From: Thermothelomyces thermophilus ATCC 42464
Lineage: Eukaryota > Ascomycota > Sordariomycetes > Sordariales > Chaetomiaceae
Direction: 5' to 3'
DNA length: 64,000 nt
Assembly: GCF_000226095.1 (NCBI RefSeq)
Contig: NC_016477.1
Coordinates: forward strand, 620,001 to 684,000
Shown: one piece after another, positions 37,056-46,679 of the stretch
Position numbering within the stretch: the first letter of the stretch is position 1
Layout: each line of letters starts with the position of its first letter
Position numbers and translations under genes: made by a program
The notes under the pieces: generated by a model
The model's input: only the letters and a program-made list of their open reading frames with translations
Told to the model about the DNA's origin: nothing
Databases searched by the model: none

Positions 37056-37827
37056 CACCGAAACGATATATTCGTTGGTTTCTTTCTCTCTCTAAATTCG
37101 AGGGCGGCTGTCTGGGATTTTGCGATGTTGATGGCGTGGGGTTGTCGAATGTAAGTACTAAATATGGACGAGTTTGCGACGATTGAAACCTTCCTCACGA
37201 CATGACCGTGGCAGCTGACCATGAACTACACTAGTTACTAGCTCACAGCTCGGAGGGGATGAGTGGGGCGCTGCGGTATGTAACTAATCCGTACAGTACC
37301 GTACATAACTAGCTCCCCGAAGCTCCTGGCTACAAAATACGTAGTACGTCGAGCTTCGTGGCACGCACGGGGGACCCTCGGGCTGAATGTTATCTACCGA
37401 TACTGAAAAATAACTGGAACAAGTGAGACAATGCAGAAACGCCAGGTATTCTACCCGAACAAAACAGTAATGCAAACGTTTGCGAGTTATCTGGTAACGC
37501 AGCTGGCTGGTTACCACTTTCGCTTCATCCCTGGGTTTCTCTTGCCGCTGGGGTTGTATGTAGGTCTCCTCCCCAGGCTTTTCTGTAGCTTCGTTAAGTT
37601 AGTTGCCTAAGGAGGAGCTGGTGGTCAAATTGCTGCGCAACAATGTTGTTTCCTTCGTATGAGGCAGCGGGAGCACCTTCTTCGATATTGTTTCGTCGGG
37701 CTTAGGCAATTCAACTTTTGTTCAACTTGCATTCCGGGTTTCGCTCTTTCAATTGTCGCTCTCTTCTTGCTCTCGGGTGGGAACCATCAGGCGAGGGGTC
37801 AAAATTAGAGAAGTCGGCTTCTGCAAC
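37056..37827. other. Divergent intergenic region between GILT-like and hexokinase-like genes
   Basis: No gene seen. It contains a TCCGTAC/GTACATAAC motif cluster near 37270-37305 and should hold the promoters of both divergent genes. Confidence 0.5.
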
Positions 37828-37860
37828 AAAAAAAAAAAAAAAAAAAAAAAAAAAGAAAAA
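37828..37860 (+). repeat. Poly-A leader immediately before a start codon
   Basis: Twenty-seven A (37828-37854), one G, then five A, ending four bases before the ATG at 37865. It must lie in the 5' leader of the hexokinase-like mRNA, or at its promoter if transcription starts within it. Confidence 0.9.
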
Positions 37861-37864
37861 AGAC

Positions 37865-39461
37865 ATGGCAACGCCCTCCTTGGACGACTTTCTACGGCCG
37901 CTTGCTGTCGACCTCGAAACCGTGCTAAAACTGTCTCGCGAGCTCGAGTCTACTTTTCGTCAACTCTCTGTCGAGTCTTCGGACCAGTTCCTGCCCACGC
38001 CGATCTCCGAATCCGTCTTGCGCCCTGCGACAAGAGACCAAGGCCGGTACGTTTACCGAGATTTGCATGCGCACTTGCACTCAACCTGACACGCCACAGC
38101 TTCCTCGCCATAGACATGTAAGACTCGTTGGCCCTCATGCACTGCTCGATAGCGGGATTCCCACTGATCTCCCTAGCGGCGGATCGAACCTGCGTGTTGG
38201 CTTCGTTGAGCTGCTCGGCCAAAATGGGCCAAACGGGGCGACCAGACTGCTGAACCGTCTCCTTGAGCAGTCTTGGCCCATTCAGGAACATTTGAAGAAT
38301 CAAAACTCGGAGGGTTTATTTTCGTGGATAGGCAGCCATGTTGCCGAAGTGGTGCGCAACGGCTGTGAGACCTTGGGCCTCAGCCGCGAAGCAGAGCTCC
38401 CCATGGGGGTGACTTTCAGCTTTCCGATGCAGCAAAGGTCCCTTTCTGAGGCGATTCTCATGCCCATGGGCAAGGGGTTTGCGATCACGTCAGATCTGGA
38501 TCTGGGCGGGCACCTGGCGGCCGGGTACCAGAAGCACAGAACAGCAGACATGCCGCCCGTCAAGGTCGCAGCCATTGCCAATGACGCCGTGGCCACACTT
38601 GTGTCTTTTATTTACCAATTTCCGGCTCAGGTTAACCAGAAGGCCGCCATGGCTCTCATTGTTGGCACGGGTTGCAATGCTACGCTTCCGCTACTGTTGA
38701 GCAGCTTACACGAGAGCAAACGGCCTTCTGCGATTAGTGTTCGCCCCGGCCAGGAGGCTGCTGACGTCAAGATCGCCGTCAATACGGAATGGAGCATCAG
38801 GGGCTCGGCGCCGCCACTCCGGCAACTCGGCCTTATCAGCAAGTGGGACACAGAGCTTGACAATGCCGGCGAGGTGCCCGGATTCCAACCCCTCGAGTAT
38901 ATGACGGCCGGGAGATACTTGGGTGAACTGGCGCGCATCGTGTTTCTTGACTACTTCCAAACCGTTCTGGGGCTGCCAGCCCAACTCCTGCCCAGCAAGT
39001 TACATGAGAGATTCGGCCTTTCTACCACTTTCATGAGTCACCTCCACCCCGAAAGCACAAAGGGCCCGATGCTTCAACAACTAGAGAGAGAGTTTGCTCC
39101 AGAAGACGCATCGTTTCGCTGGACGACGGAGCTGGCAAACGTTCTCTACCGCATCGCAAAGGCTATTGAGCTACGGGCAGCCGCCATTGTCGCCGCCTCG
39201 ACTGTGGGGCTCTTGCGATGTGCTCAAGAGCTGCCACAGCCAGGTGTTGAGAGAACCACTCTTGCTGTGGGCTACACGGGCGGTTGCATCCAGCATTTCC
39301 AGGACTATCTGGGGGATACACAGCGGTTCATCGATGAAATCATTAATCACGAATTCGGCCCACAACCACGGGTTCGGGTCGTCCTGACTCCCTGCCACGA
39401 TGGTGGCATCACCGGAGCTGGTATCTTGGTGCCCGCTGCCTTGGCAAGTCGCAGCACATAG
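37865..39461 (+). CDS. Hexokinase-family sugar kinase, probably N-acetylglucosamine kinase
   Basis: Exons 37865-38046, 38100-38117 (18 nt) and 38177-39461 give about 494 aa. Splicing in the microexon rebuilds the phosphate-binding motif RFLAIDIGGSNLRVGFVELL, whose canonical hexokinase form is LGGTNFR. Other hexokinase-fold marks are PMGVTFSFPMQQ, IANDAVATLVSFIYQ (catalytic Asp), GTGCNAT, and a C-terminal LAVGYTGGCIQHFQDYL. The Ser in place of Thr in GGSN, AVATL instead of VGTL, and GTGCNA fit the atypical branch that includes fungal GlcNAc kinases (Hxk3/Nag5-like) better than glycolytic hexokinases. That sub-assignment is inference. No other GlcNAc-catabolism gene is visible nearby. Both introns have CTGAC/CTGAT branch-like sites. 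Confidence 0.85.
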
Positions 39462-40115
39462 TTAGGATCCAAGCACCGTAACCTGCAGTACATACGCAGT
39501 GGGCTTCTACATATCTGTATGTATGTACTGTATGCACATACACGCGATCAGGGGAGGCGCTGTTCGCTAAAACGAAACAAGCAGTGACAGACCCGCTGGA
39601 AATGCATGCTTGCCCGCCTAGCGCCCTGCGCGTGATCGCTTCGGCTATTTCTTACAAATATGACTTTTTGAGGGTGTGAGTAGCACTACACTAGTCAGTG
39701 TAAAGGAATCGCCGTGTAGCATTCGGGGGCTATTGGGTAAGCAGGCCGAGAATGTCCGGCTGCAACCTGCAGGTTGGACCGCCGTCGCCCAGATGCGGAG
39801 CCACGAGAAAGATTGCCGCGATTGGCGACATCCGGTGCAGGGATCCCGACGATTCGGCGCTTTCCCGCAAACAAAAGAGGCAACCAGGCGCGGACCGAGC
39901 ATCGGAGTGATGCATTTAAAGTTAACGGGTGTGCATGTCTCGGAGCCATGGGAGGGTTCCTGGCGCTTCGGCGGATATACCGGGTTTCATGCCCCCACGG
40001 TCTTTGCGCGTCATAGTGTAGAACACTCCTCCGCTGCATTGCTGGGTGAGACAAACATAACACGACAAAACCAGTAGTGGCGGCCGAAACGACGCAAACC
40101 ACCCACCCGGGTTCC
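39462..40115. other. Intergenic region upstream of the MFS gene
   Basis: No gene supported. It has a GTATGTATGTACTG cluster near 39515-39545. Short open frames on both strands overlap one another and lack any family signature. Confidence 0.5.
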
Positions 40116-40326
40116 ATGTCTGGCTCCGAGCCCACTTCCACCCCTAACCGCCTTCAACCCTCCCGACCGCGATCCGCAGCGGATGGGGACGACGATGAAG
40201 GCAACAGCGGAGACATAGATCCCAACCAGCTGGACGTGATGCTCTCACGTTCAGTCCAGTCCGCCGCGCCGTTGCTGGAACCCGAATCCTTTCAGCATAG
40301 CATGCTCCGCAACACGCGGGCCCGAA

Positions 40327-40360
<34 letters not shown>

Positions 40361-42252
40361 CGGCCGGCGCCAGCCAAGCACAAACGGTACGGCGGTTGCT
40401 ACATGTAAACTGCCGGGAAGTGGAGCTGCGCCGGACGAGGAGACTCCCCTCCTGCAGAACACAACCACGGCGGCGCTCGAGGGGACGGCCAAGAGCGATA
40501 ACCCCTACCTTGGCGGCGTCTCGGTCACCCGCTTCTGGCTGCTCTTTCTCCAGATCAACGCCAGCTACTTCATCGCCTGCTTCGACAGCACCATCATGGC
40601 GTCGAGCCATCCCGTCATCACCTCGTACTTTGGGAGCAGCAACTCGGCCTCGTGGCTGTCGACCGCGTTTCTGCTGACCTCGACCAGCTTCCAGCCGGTC
40701 CTCGGCGGCTTCTCGGATGCTGTCGGGCGGAAGGGGCCGTACGTGATCACCATGGCGGTGTTCCTGTTCGCGACCCTGTGGTGCGCCTTGGCGCAGAGCA
40801 TGACAAGCTTTATCGTCGCCCGGGCGTTCTGCGGCCTTGGGGCGGGGGGCGTGATGACGCTGGGAAGTATCATTGTGAGCGACGTCGTGCCCATCGAGTG
40901 AGTGCTCTGTCTTCCCGGGATCGTTCGTTGGCGTGTCGAAGGGTTAGGTTGCTGATCCCGGAACAGGATTCGCGGCGCCTTTCAGTCGTATATAAACATC
41001 ACCTATGGGCTCGCGTCCATGTCGGGTGCGGCCTTGGGTGGCGCCATGGCCGACTACCTAGGCTGGCGCTGGGAATTCGGAGTGCAGGTGCCGGTGATTG
41101 TGCTCTGTCTCATCGTCGCCGTTCTTGTGGTCCCGAGCGATCTCGGCCTGGGCGGGAGGGAGAAGCAGACGTTGCACGAGGCCATGCGGACGTTCGACTT
41201 TAAGGGGTCCGTCCTCATGTCTAGCTCCGTGACGTTCCTCATCTTGGGCCTGGTACGTCCTTCCCCTCAAACCCCGACGTAAGCTTGTTCTGTCTCTAAC
41301 CAAGTTTAGAACCTCGGCGGAAACGTCCTACCCTGGTCTCATCCCTTCGTGATTGCCTCGCTCGCCGCCTTTGCCTTGTCCTTCCCACTCTTTCTGTTTG
41401 TCGAGAAGCGCGCCGTCAAACCCATCATGCCGCTTCATCTCATCCTCAAGTCCCCACACGCGAACTTGATTTTCTCCAACCACATCGGCGCCTTCCTCTC
41501 CAACGCCACGCTATTCAACGTGTAAGCAACTAACGGACCCTTCCCCCCCTTCTTCAACATCGTTTCCCCCCAGGTCGTGACCTCTCCCCCGCCCTAACAT
41601 GACATTTCTGGGACACAGGCCCCTCTACTTCCAAGGCGTTCTCCTCACGAGCGCGACCACATCGGGCTTTCGCCTGGTCGTCTCCTCGGCCGTCGCCTCG
41701 GCGGCGGGCACCGCCACCGGCTTCCTCATCAGCTACACGCGCCGGCTCAAGTGGCCGCTCGTGCTCGGCACCTCGCTCAGCGTGGCCGGCGCCCTCTGCC
41801 TGACGTCCATGCAGCGCGGCTGGCCCGCGCTCCTGTACATCCTCTGCCTCCTGCCGGGCGCGGCCGGCGCCGGGTTCCAGTTCCCGGGCACCTTCATGGC
41901 CGTGCTGGCGGCGTCGGAGCAGCGCGAGCAGGCCGTCGTGACGGGCACGCTGATCCTGTGGCGCAGCCTGGGCCAGGTCCTCGGCGTCGCGTGCAGCTCG
42001 CTGGTGGTCCAGAACGCGCTGTGGTACTACCTCGAGGCCCTGGTCGCCCCAGGCCCGGACAAGGAAGGGGTCGTGGCCCGGGCGAGGAAGTCGGTCGAGG
42101 CAATCCGGGACCTGCCCCTCGAGTTCCGCGAGCCGGTCGTGAGGAGCTACGAGGCGGCCCTGAGGGTCACGTTTGGGTGTTGCGCGGCGCTGGCGGTCGT
42201 TGGGTGGTTGCTCATCTTGCCGGTGAGGTTGCCGCGGTTGGGCAAGAGGTGA
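40116..42252 (+). CDS. MFS transporter, DHA2-like, close to Fnx1/Vba vacuolar amino-acid permeases
   Basis: Exons 40116-40897, 40967-41252, 41310-41521, 41619-42252; about 637 aa with frame consistent. A cytosolic N-terminal tail of about 145 residues carries an Arg-Ser repeat encoded by tandem GGAGCC units (about 40327-40361) and an EETPLL dileucine-type motif, a plausible vacuolar sorting signal. Membrane segments then follow the MFS pattern: FIACFDSTIMASSHPVITSY, the loop 2-3 signature GGFSDAVGRKGPYVIT, and ARAFCGLGAGGVMTLGSII. Later segments include YLGWRWEFGVQVPVIVLCL and GFQFPGTFMAVLAASEQREQ. The tail plus DHA2 layout resembles Fnx1/Fnx2/Vba proteins, which import basic amino acids into the vacuole; multidrug export is the main alternative. 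The start was taken at the first ATG, because the longer frame begins with GTG. Confidence 0.88.
40327..40361 (+). repeat. GGAGCC hexanucleotide repeat coding for an Arg-Ser tract
   Basis: Tandem (CCGGAG)n units inside exon 1 of the MFS gene encode alternating Arg and Ser in the cytosolic tail. The unit length is a multiple of three, so expansion or contraction keeps frame. Confidence 0.9.
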
Positions 42253-42729
42253 AGAAGGGAAGGGGGTGTGTGGGAAGGGAGATATGGGTTCACACACAGT
42301 ATGCTTGGATCGTCGCCGCCAAGGTGTGTTGTTGTGAGATGAGATTCTCCGTCTACCTACTGTGACTGATTTGTTGTCAATTAGAAAGAGGAAGATAATG
42401 GACACAGTGTTGAGGAACGACGAGCCAATTATCCAGGATGGAAACCGAGAGCAAAGAAAAAGGGGCGGAACAAGCTAGGCCTGAGCCACGCATGAAGCCT
42501 GAAGGAGAAGGAGACACGTATGTACATACAGCCAGCCCGGGTTCACATCCAACTCTTTGATTTGGTAGATAGCTTACTTTCATTACACATGAATCTGTGT
42601 CGTCCTTCTCTCATGACTGTTATGGATTATCTACATTCAGCCTGCCCAGGGAACACCAAAAACGCCAAACCATGCCCAGTAATATATGTATGCCCGGCCG
42701 GTTGCCGCCATGCTCAGCCACTCACCCAA
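42253..42729. other. Convergent intergenic region
   Basis: Nothing is seen beyond a GTATGTACATAC motif near 42520. It should hold the 3' ends of the MFS gene (plus strand) and of the membrane-protein gene (minus strand). Confidence 0.5.
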
Positions 42730-44178
42730 CTAAGGACCATCACCTCCTGCCCCTCTCCGTGTCGGCCAACCCCTTATTGAAGATCGGCCACTCGTCGCTC
42801 TTCCCATCACCCTCCCTCCTGCTCCCGCTACGGCCGCCGCCGGCAGCACCAGCAGCGCCACCCATGTCGGGCAACCCCAGCACGACGCCGCCCCGGTTCC
42901 GGGCCTGGTGGCGAAGACGAGAATGGCGAAGAGGACGGCGGACGGGGCCGGGGCGAAGAGGGCAAAGTCGCCACGGGCGCGGGTGGCGCTGAGGTCGAGC
43001 TCGGGGGGAATGTTGGCGCGGTTGTTGGTCGCGGCCGCGCGGAGCTGGAAATTGACGACGACGATTTGGAAGAGACTGCGCGGGTTTGTTAGCCTTTTCC
43101 CCCTCCCCTTTCTCGTGACATGGGAGTTGTGTGATCTATCTACGCACAGAAGGGAGGATGAAGGAGACAGAAGAAGCGCGAGAGGGAGTGGTTCACCTGA
43201 GTGCGCAAAAGGCGACGCTAAACCGAAGGACCAGCCACCTGTCGTCGTAGATGGTCTTTTTGGGAACGGGCCGGCCGTAGCGTGCGCCGTAAGCGCCTCC
43301 CGAGGCAGACTGCTGCTGGCGGGCGTATCCGACATTCCAAGGAGGCGAGCGTGATGCGGGAATGAATATAACGACACAGGATGGCCAGGAGTATAAGGCC
43401 TTCCTGCTGCAAAACAGCCGATCACTTTCGAGTCGGGATTTCGTCAGCTGGTGTGTGGCACGGTAAAGACTCGACGGGAACCCAGGGCGAGACGGAGGGG
43501 AGGGGGAATACGCACTGATGGCGTCGGCTAACGCCATGAATGCTACGGTGCTCTTGTCGATGCCGCTGAAGCGGAGCAGGACCATCCGGGCGACGGGCAG
43601 AAGGGCGGCTATCGCTTTGGCGACGAGGCTCGCGTGGAAGCGGTATATCTTGGTGATGCGAAGCTGGAAGATGCTGTTTGCCAGCTCGACGGCCCTGGGC
43701 CAAAGGTCAGATTCAATCATGAGGATCTCTCGATGGTGAACACGCGGCGTACCAAAAGAACACGAGCAGAGATTCCACATTGTAGGAGTAGTATTCTGCC
43801 GAGATGTACCAAGGGTAAGTAAGCAAGGCAAAATGGCCGCACCGTCAGAGTTGAGGCAAGGGGAACACCCACGGATGTAGAACAAGACTAGATCCAAGCC
43901 GGTCGACGCGCCCGTGATATTGAGCTCTGCGACGTCTGCATTATCAGTGGATAAAGGACGAGTGTCTTCTTTCTTTCTTTTTCACTTTTTCTTTTCCTTT
44001 TCCATCCTCATTGTTTGTTCTTATCAAGGGAGGAGAGAAGCTATCACTTACAACTCTTGCGCTCCTCGTGGACCCAGACCAGCCACAGGAGAAAGAAGCC
44101 GCTGATGAGACAGATCAAGCTGTAAACGAGGACGCCCACAGCGGTGCCCAAGACGTCAGGTGGCACCTGGGCAGCCAT
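42730..44178 (-). CDS. Polytopic integral membrane protein of unknown function (possible frame disruption)
   Basis: Minus-strand exons: 44178-44052, 43935-43873, 43795-43753, 43694-43516 (or to 43512), 43406-43197, 43075-42730. The product has several membrane spans: TAVGVLVYSLICLISGFFLL near the N-terminus, LDLVLFYI, QYYSYNVESLLVFFWAVELA, AKAIAALLPVARMVLLRFSG, then a loop with KKTIYDDRWLVLRFSVAFCA and LFQIVVVNFQLRA. It resembles conserved fungal 'integral membrane protein' entries with no assigned role. Exon 5 is problematic. One frame reads a plausible membrane helix (QEGLILLAILCRYIHSR) and a second frame carries the loop (WNVGYARQQQ onward). Using a GTATTC donor at 43511 gives one continuous frame of about 323 aa but loses that helix. 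The gene is real or recently real; its integrity is uncertain. Confidence 0.7.
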
Positions 44179-45206
44179 GGCGATGGTGCTGAACGAGGCA
44201 GAGAAACAGAACACGGACGAAACACGGCCTGGCCAACGCCCATTTATCGGGGTAAATGAGGTTCTAGAGCTTCCATGGCGCTGGGAGCTGTTCTTCGGTT
44301 GACTGAGTCGAGGAGAAGGTACGGCATCTATCCAAAACAACCGGGGTTTGCCCGTTGCGAGTGTTGGGTCTGAGCACACAGCAGCTCGCTAACTATTCAG
44401 GCGGGGCTGGCCATTGGGGAGGGGAGGGAAGCGGAGGGTGGCCCACAGGGATATCGGAGATCGGCAGCACCTTCAGGTCGTGCAGATCGCTGCGGTTGCT
44501 TTACACTAAAAAAAGATTTTGGAGGTCAGGATCGCAGGGACTAGCGGAGCGTTAAAGAAGGCTGGATGAAGTGTTGCGAGGTCATCGGGAGAAGAGAACC
44601 GATCATCTGCAACCGGATAGGCGATAAATTGCTCGGCTAGTTGTGCTCTGCGCCTTCCCGTGCTTGCATGCTCTAAAAGTCTCAACCCGAGACTGAGGAT
44701 TTCACGGTTCGCTTTCGGATCGATCGCACCCGAGAGCGAACCGTATGCTGCCGGGTAAAAGAAAGAGAGTTAGGTTCATTGAGACTCCCGATTCAAGAAA
44801 AAAAAGAAAGAACGACAAGCATGAAAAACGACATCCAGATGTTCTCTGCATGCTGCGATCGGCTTGCTCCGAGACGCTAGTGTACTATGTAGACTAACAC
44901 TAGTGACTAACTAGCTAGGACAGCCCCCGAACCGTTCGAGAGGTTCGCTAAGGATGGGCGGTCTTGGCCTCCGGGGGAAATCTCCCGGCCACGTGGAGGC
45001 AGCCTGAACAGGCAACCCCGCACAGGAAACCTCAACCGGAATCGAACCCCTGCAGGCACGCTAGTCATGCCCTGCAACCCCCGAACATGAAATCGCGTCT
45101 GTGCGCGCCTCAAGAGCTCCGCCCAATTCTCCAATCACAACAGGCTCCGGCGACTGGCCGAGAGCAACAGAAAACACCAGCCCCGCAAACAGCAACCATC
45201 ATCGCC
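44179..45206. other. Divergent intergenic region upstream of NSE1
   Basis: No gene seen. It should carry promoters for the membrane-protein gene (minus) and NSE1 (plus). In-frame sequence upstream of 45207 is open but leader-like. A tRNA-like box near 45036 was checked and rejected. Confidence 0.5.
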
Positions 45207-46277
45207 ATGAACGACGACTGGACCCCGCCAATCCCTGCAGGCTACAACGATGCCAACCGGGCCTTCATCCAGGCCCTCATGGCCCGGGGCACGCTGACCT
45301 TCCGCGAGGGGCAGAAGGTGCTCGCGGCCATCAAATCCGCCGTCGAGGGCGGCGGCGGCGACGACGTGGCCCCGGAGTCCATCACCATGGCCGAGTTTGA
45401 GAACTTTGTGCGCACCGCCCGCGAGGCCGTCGAGCCGCTCGACTACGACATCCGCAACATGCGCGACCAGGTCCGCGGCGGCGAGCGCGTCTGGGCCTTC
45501 GTCAACGCCCACAGCGACCCGGCCACCCAGCTCGGCACCGCCCGCTCCCCCGAGGAGGTCGCCTACATCAAGCGCCTGCTCGACGCCATGTTCGACCACC
45601 ACAACACCCCGCGCCTCGAGGTCATGGCCGTCGACGAGGGCCAGGCGCTGCGCGTGTCGCGGCCGGCCAGGGGCCCCGCCGCCCGCGACAGCAACGTCAA
45701 CACCAACACCAACGGGGGGATGGGTGGTGGTGAGGAGGACGACGACGACGACGACAACGACGGCGGTACCGGAGACGGCAGCACAACCGCCGCCGCCGCC
45801 GCCGCTTCGAGGGGACTGAAGCACTCCGAGGTGCTCTCGCTGCTGTCGAGCCTCGTGGCCGAGGGGTGGCTGGACAAGTCGCGCGACGGCTTCTACAGCC
45901 TGACGCCGCGGGCGCTGATGGAGCTGTGGTCGTGGCTGGTGGCCACGTACAACGACCCGGACGCCGAGTCCGAGTGGCAGCGCATCAAGTTCTGCGAGGC
46001 CTGCAAGGAGATCGTCACGTACGGCCAGCGCTGCAACGAGCCCGACTGCACCATCCGGCTGCACGACATCTGCGAGGACGCCTTCTGGCGCACCAGGGCC
46101 GGCGACAGGAAGTGCCCCAAGTGCGGCACCCCATGGGAGGGCAATCACTTCGTGGGCGAGCGCGCCGTCACCTCCCGATCCGGCTTCCAAAGGGGCCGCG
46201 GGAGAAGGCGGAGACAGACCGAAGCGGCCGAGGTCGCCCACGACAACGGGGGCGTGGAAGAAGAAGGCGGGGAATGA
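45207..46277 (+). CDS. NSE1: SMC5/6 complex subunit NSE1 (RING-like)
   Basis: Component of the NSE1-NSE3-NSE4 subcomplex of SMC5/6, which acts in DNA repair and recombination in the nucleus; NSE1 is a RING-type E3 ligase helped by NSE3. The single-exon product is about 356 aa. The ATG at 45207 opens MNDDWTPPIPAGYNDANRAF; the longer upstream frame was rejected as leader. The N-terminal winged-helix region (FIQALMARGTLTFREGQKVL) is followed by a Gly/Asp-rich insertion of about 40 residues containing a run of acidic residues and an Ala run, then the second winged helix (LLSSLVAEGWLDKSRDGFYS). The C-terminal variant RING has a C4HC3 set: C263, C266, C276, C281, H286, C289, C303, C306 (KFCEACKEIV ... 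KCPKCGTPW). The tail is basic (RGRGRRRR). Confidence 0.92.
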   Translation: MNDDWTPPIPAGYNDANRAFIQALMARGTLTFREGQKVLAAIKSAVEGGGGDDVAPESITMAEFENFVRTAREAVEPLDYDIRNMRDQVRGGERVWAFVNAHSDPATQLGTARSPEEVAYIKRLLDAMFDHHNTPRLEVMAVDEGQALRVSRPARGPAARDSNVNTNTNGGMGGGEEDDDDDDNDGGTGDGSTTAAAAAASRGLKHSEVLSLLSSLVAEGWLDKSRDGFYSLTPRALMELWSWLVATYNDPDAESEWQRIKFCEACKEIVTYGQRCNEPDCTIRLHDICEDAFWRTRAGDRKCPKCGTPWEGNHFVGERAVTSRSGFQRGRGRRRRQTEAAEVAHDNGGVEEEGGE

Positions 46278-46679
46278 CGGGACCGATTTCTATGTAACAT
46301 GTCCATCAAAATTCGTTTTTTGATCCAATGATACCCGGCAGTTTACAGTAAATCCTTTTTTTTTACACAACTACAACTACTTGCACTAGCCACACTCAAA
46401 GCAAGACGACATGGGAATCCCAGTCCCGATGACATCACCGTGGCGCTGTCAATGTGGCGCAGCATGAACTTGGCATGTCTGAGGCCTCTCGTGCCAACAG
46501 CGAATAGTAGCAATGAGGGGGCGACAATGCGGCGAGTTGACGCGGCGCATATGGTTTGTCGTACAGCTGCGCGTGATGCTTGTTTGAGTGTTCCCCCTTT
46601 CCTCACCTGCGCCGCGCCGGTTGACTTCTCTCGTCAACTTTCTCTTCAACCCAAATATATCATTATCACATCGCCCACC
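46278..46679. other. Intergenic region between NSE1 and the tail-anchored protein gene
   Basis: No gene seen. The open frame running into 46680 from upstream has no family signature and is treated as leader. It should hold the NSE1 3' end and the next promoter. Confidence 0.5.

Noticed and set aside
41554-42405. 283-codon minus-strand open frame opposite the last MFS exon
   Set aside because: Antisense shadow; the plus strand encodes membrane helices that complete the transporter.
45030-45110. tRNA-like B box on the minus strand (GGTTCGATTCC near 45036)
   Set aside because: The T-stem does not pair properly, no acceptor stem partner is found upstream on the minus strand, and there is no acceptable A box at the right distance.
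45135-46241. 368-codon minus-strand open frame opposite NSE1
   Set aside because: Antisense shadow of the GC-rich NSE1 exon; no conserved motif, whereas the plus strand has a full C4HC3 RING.
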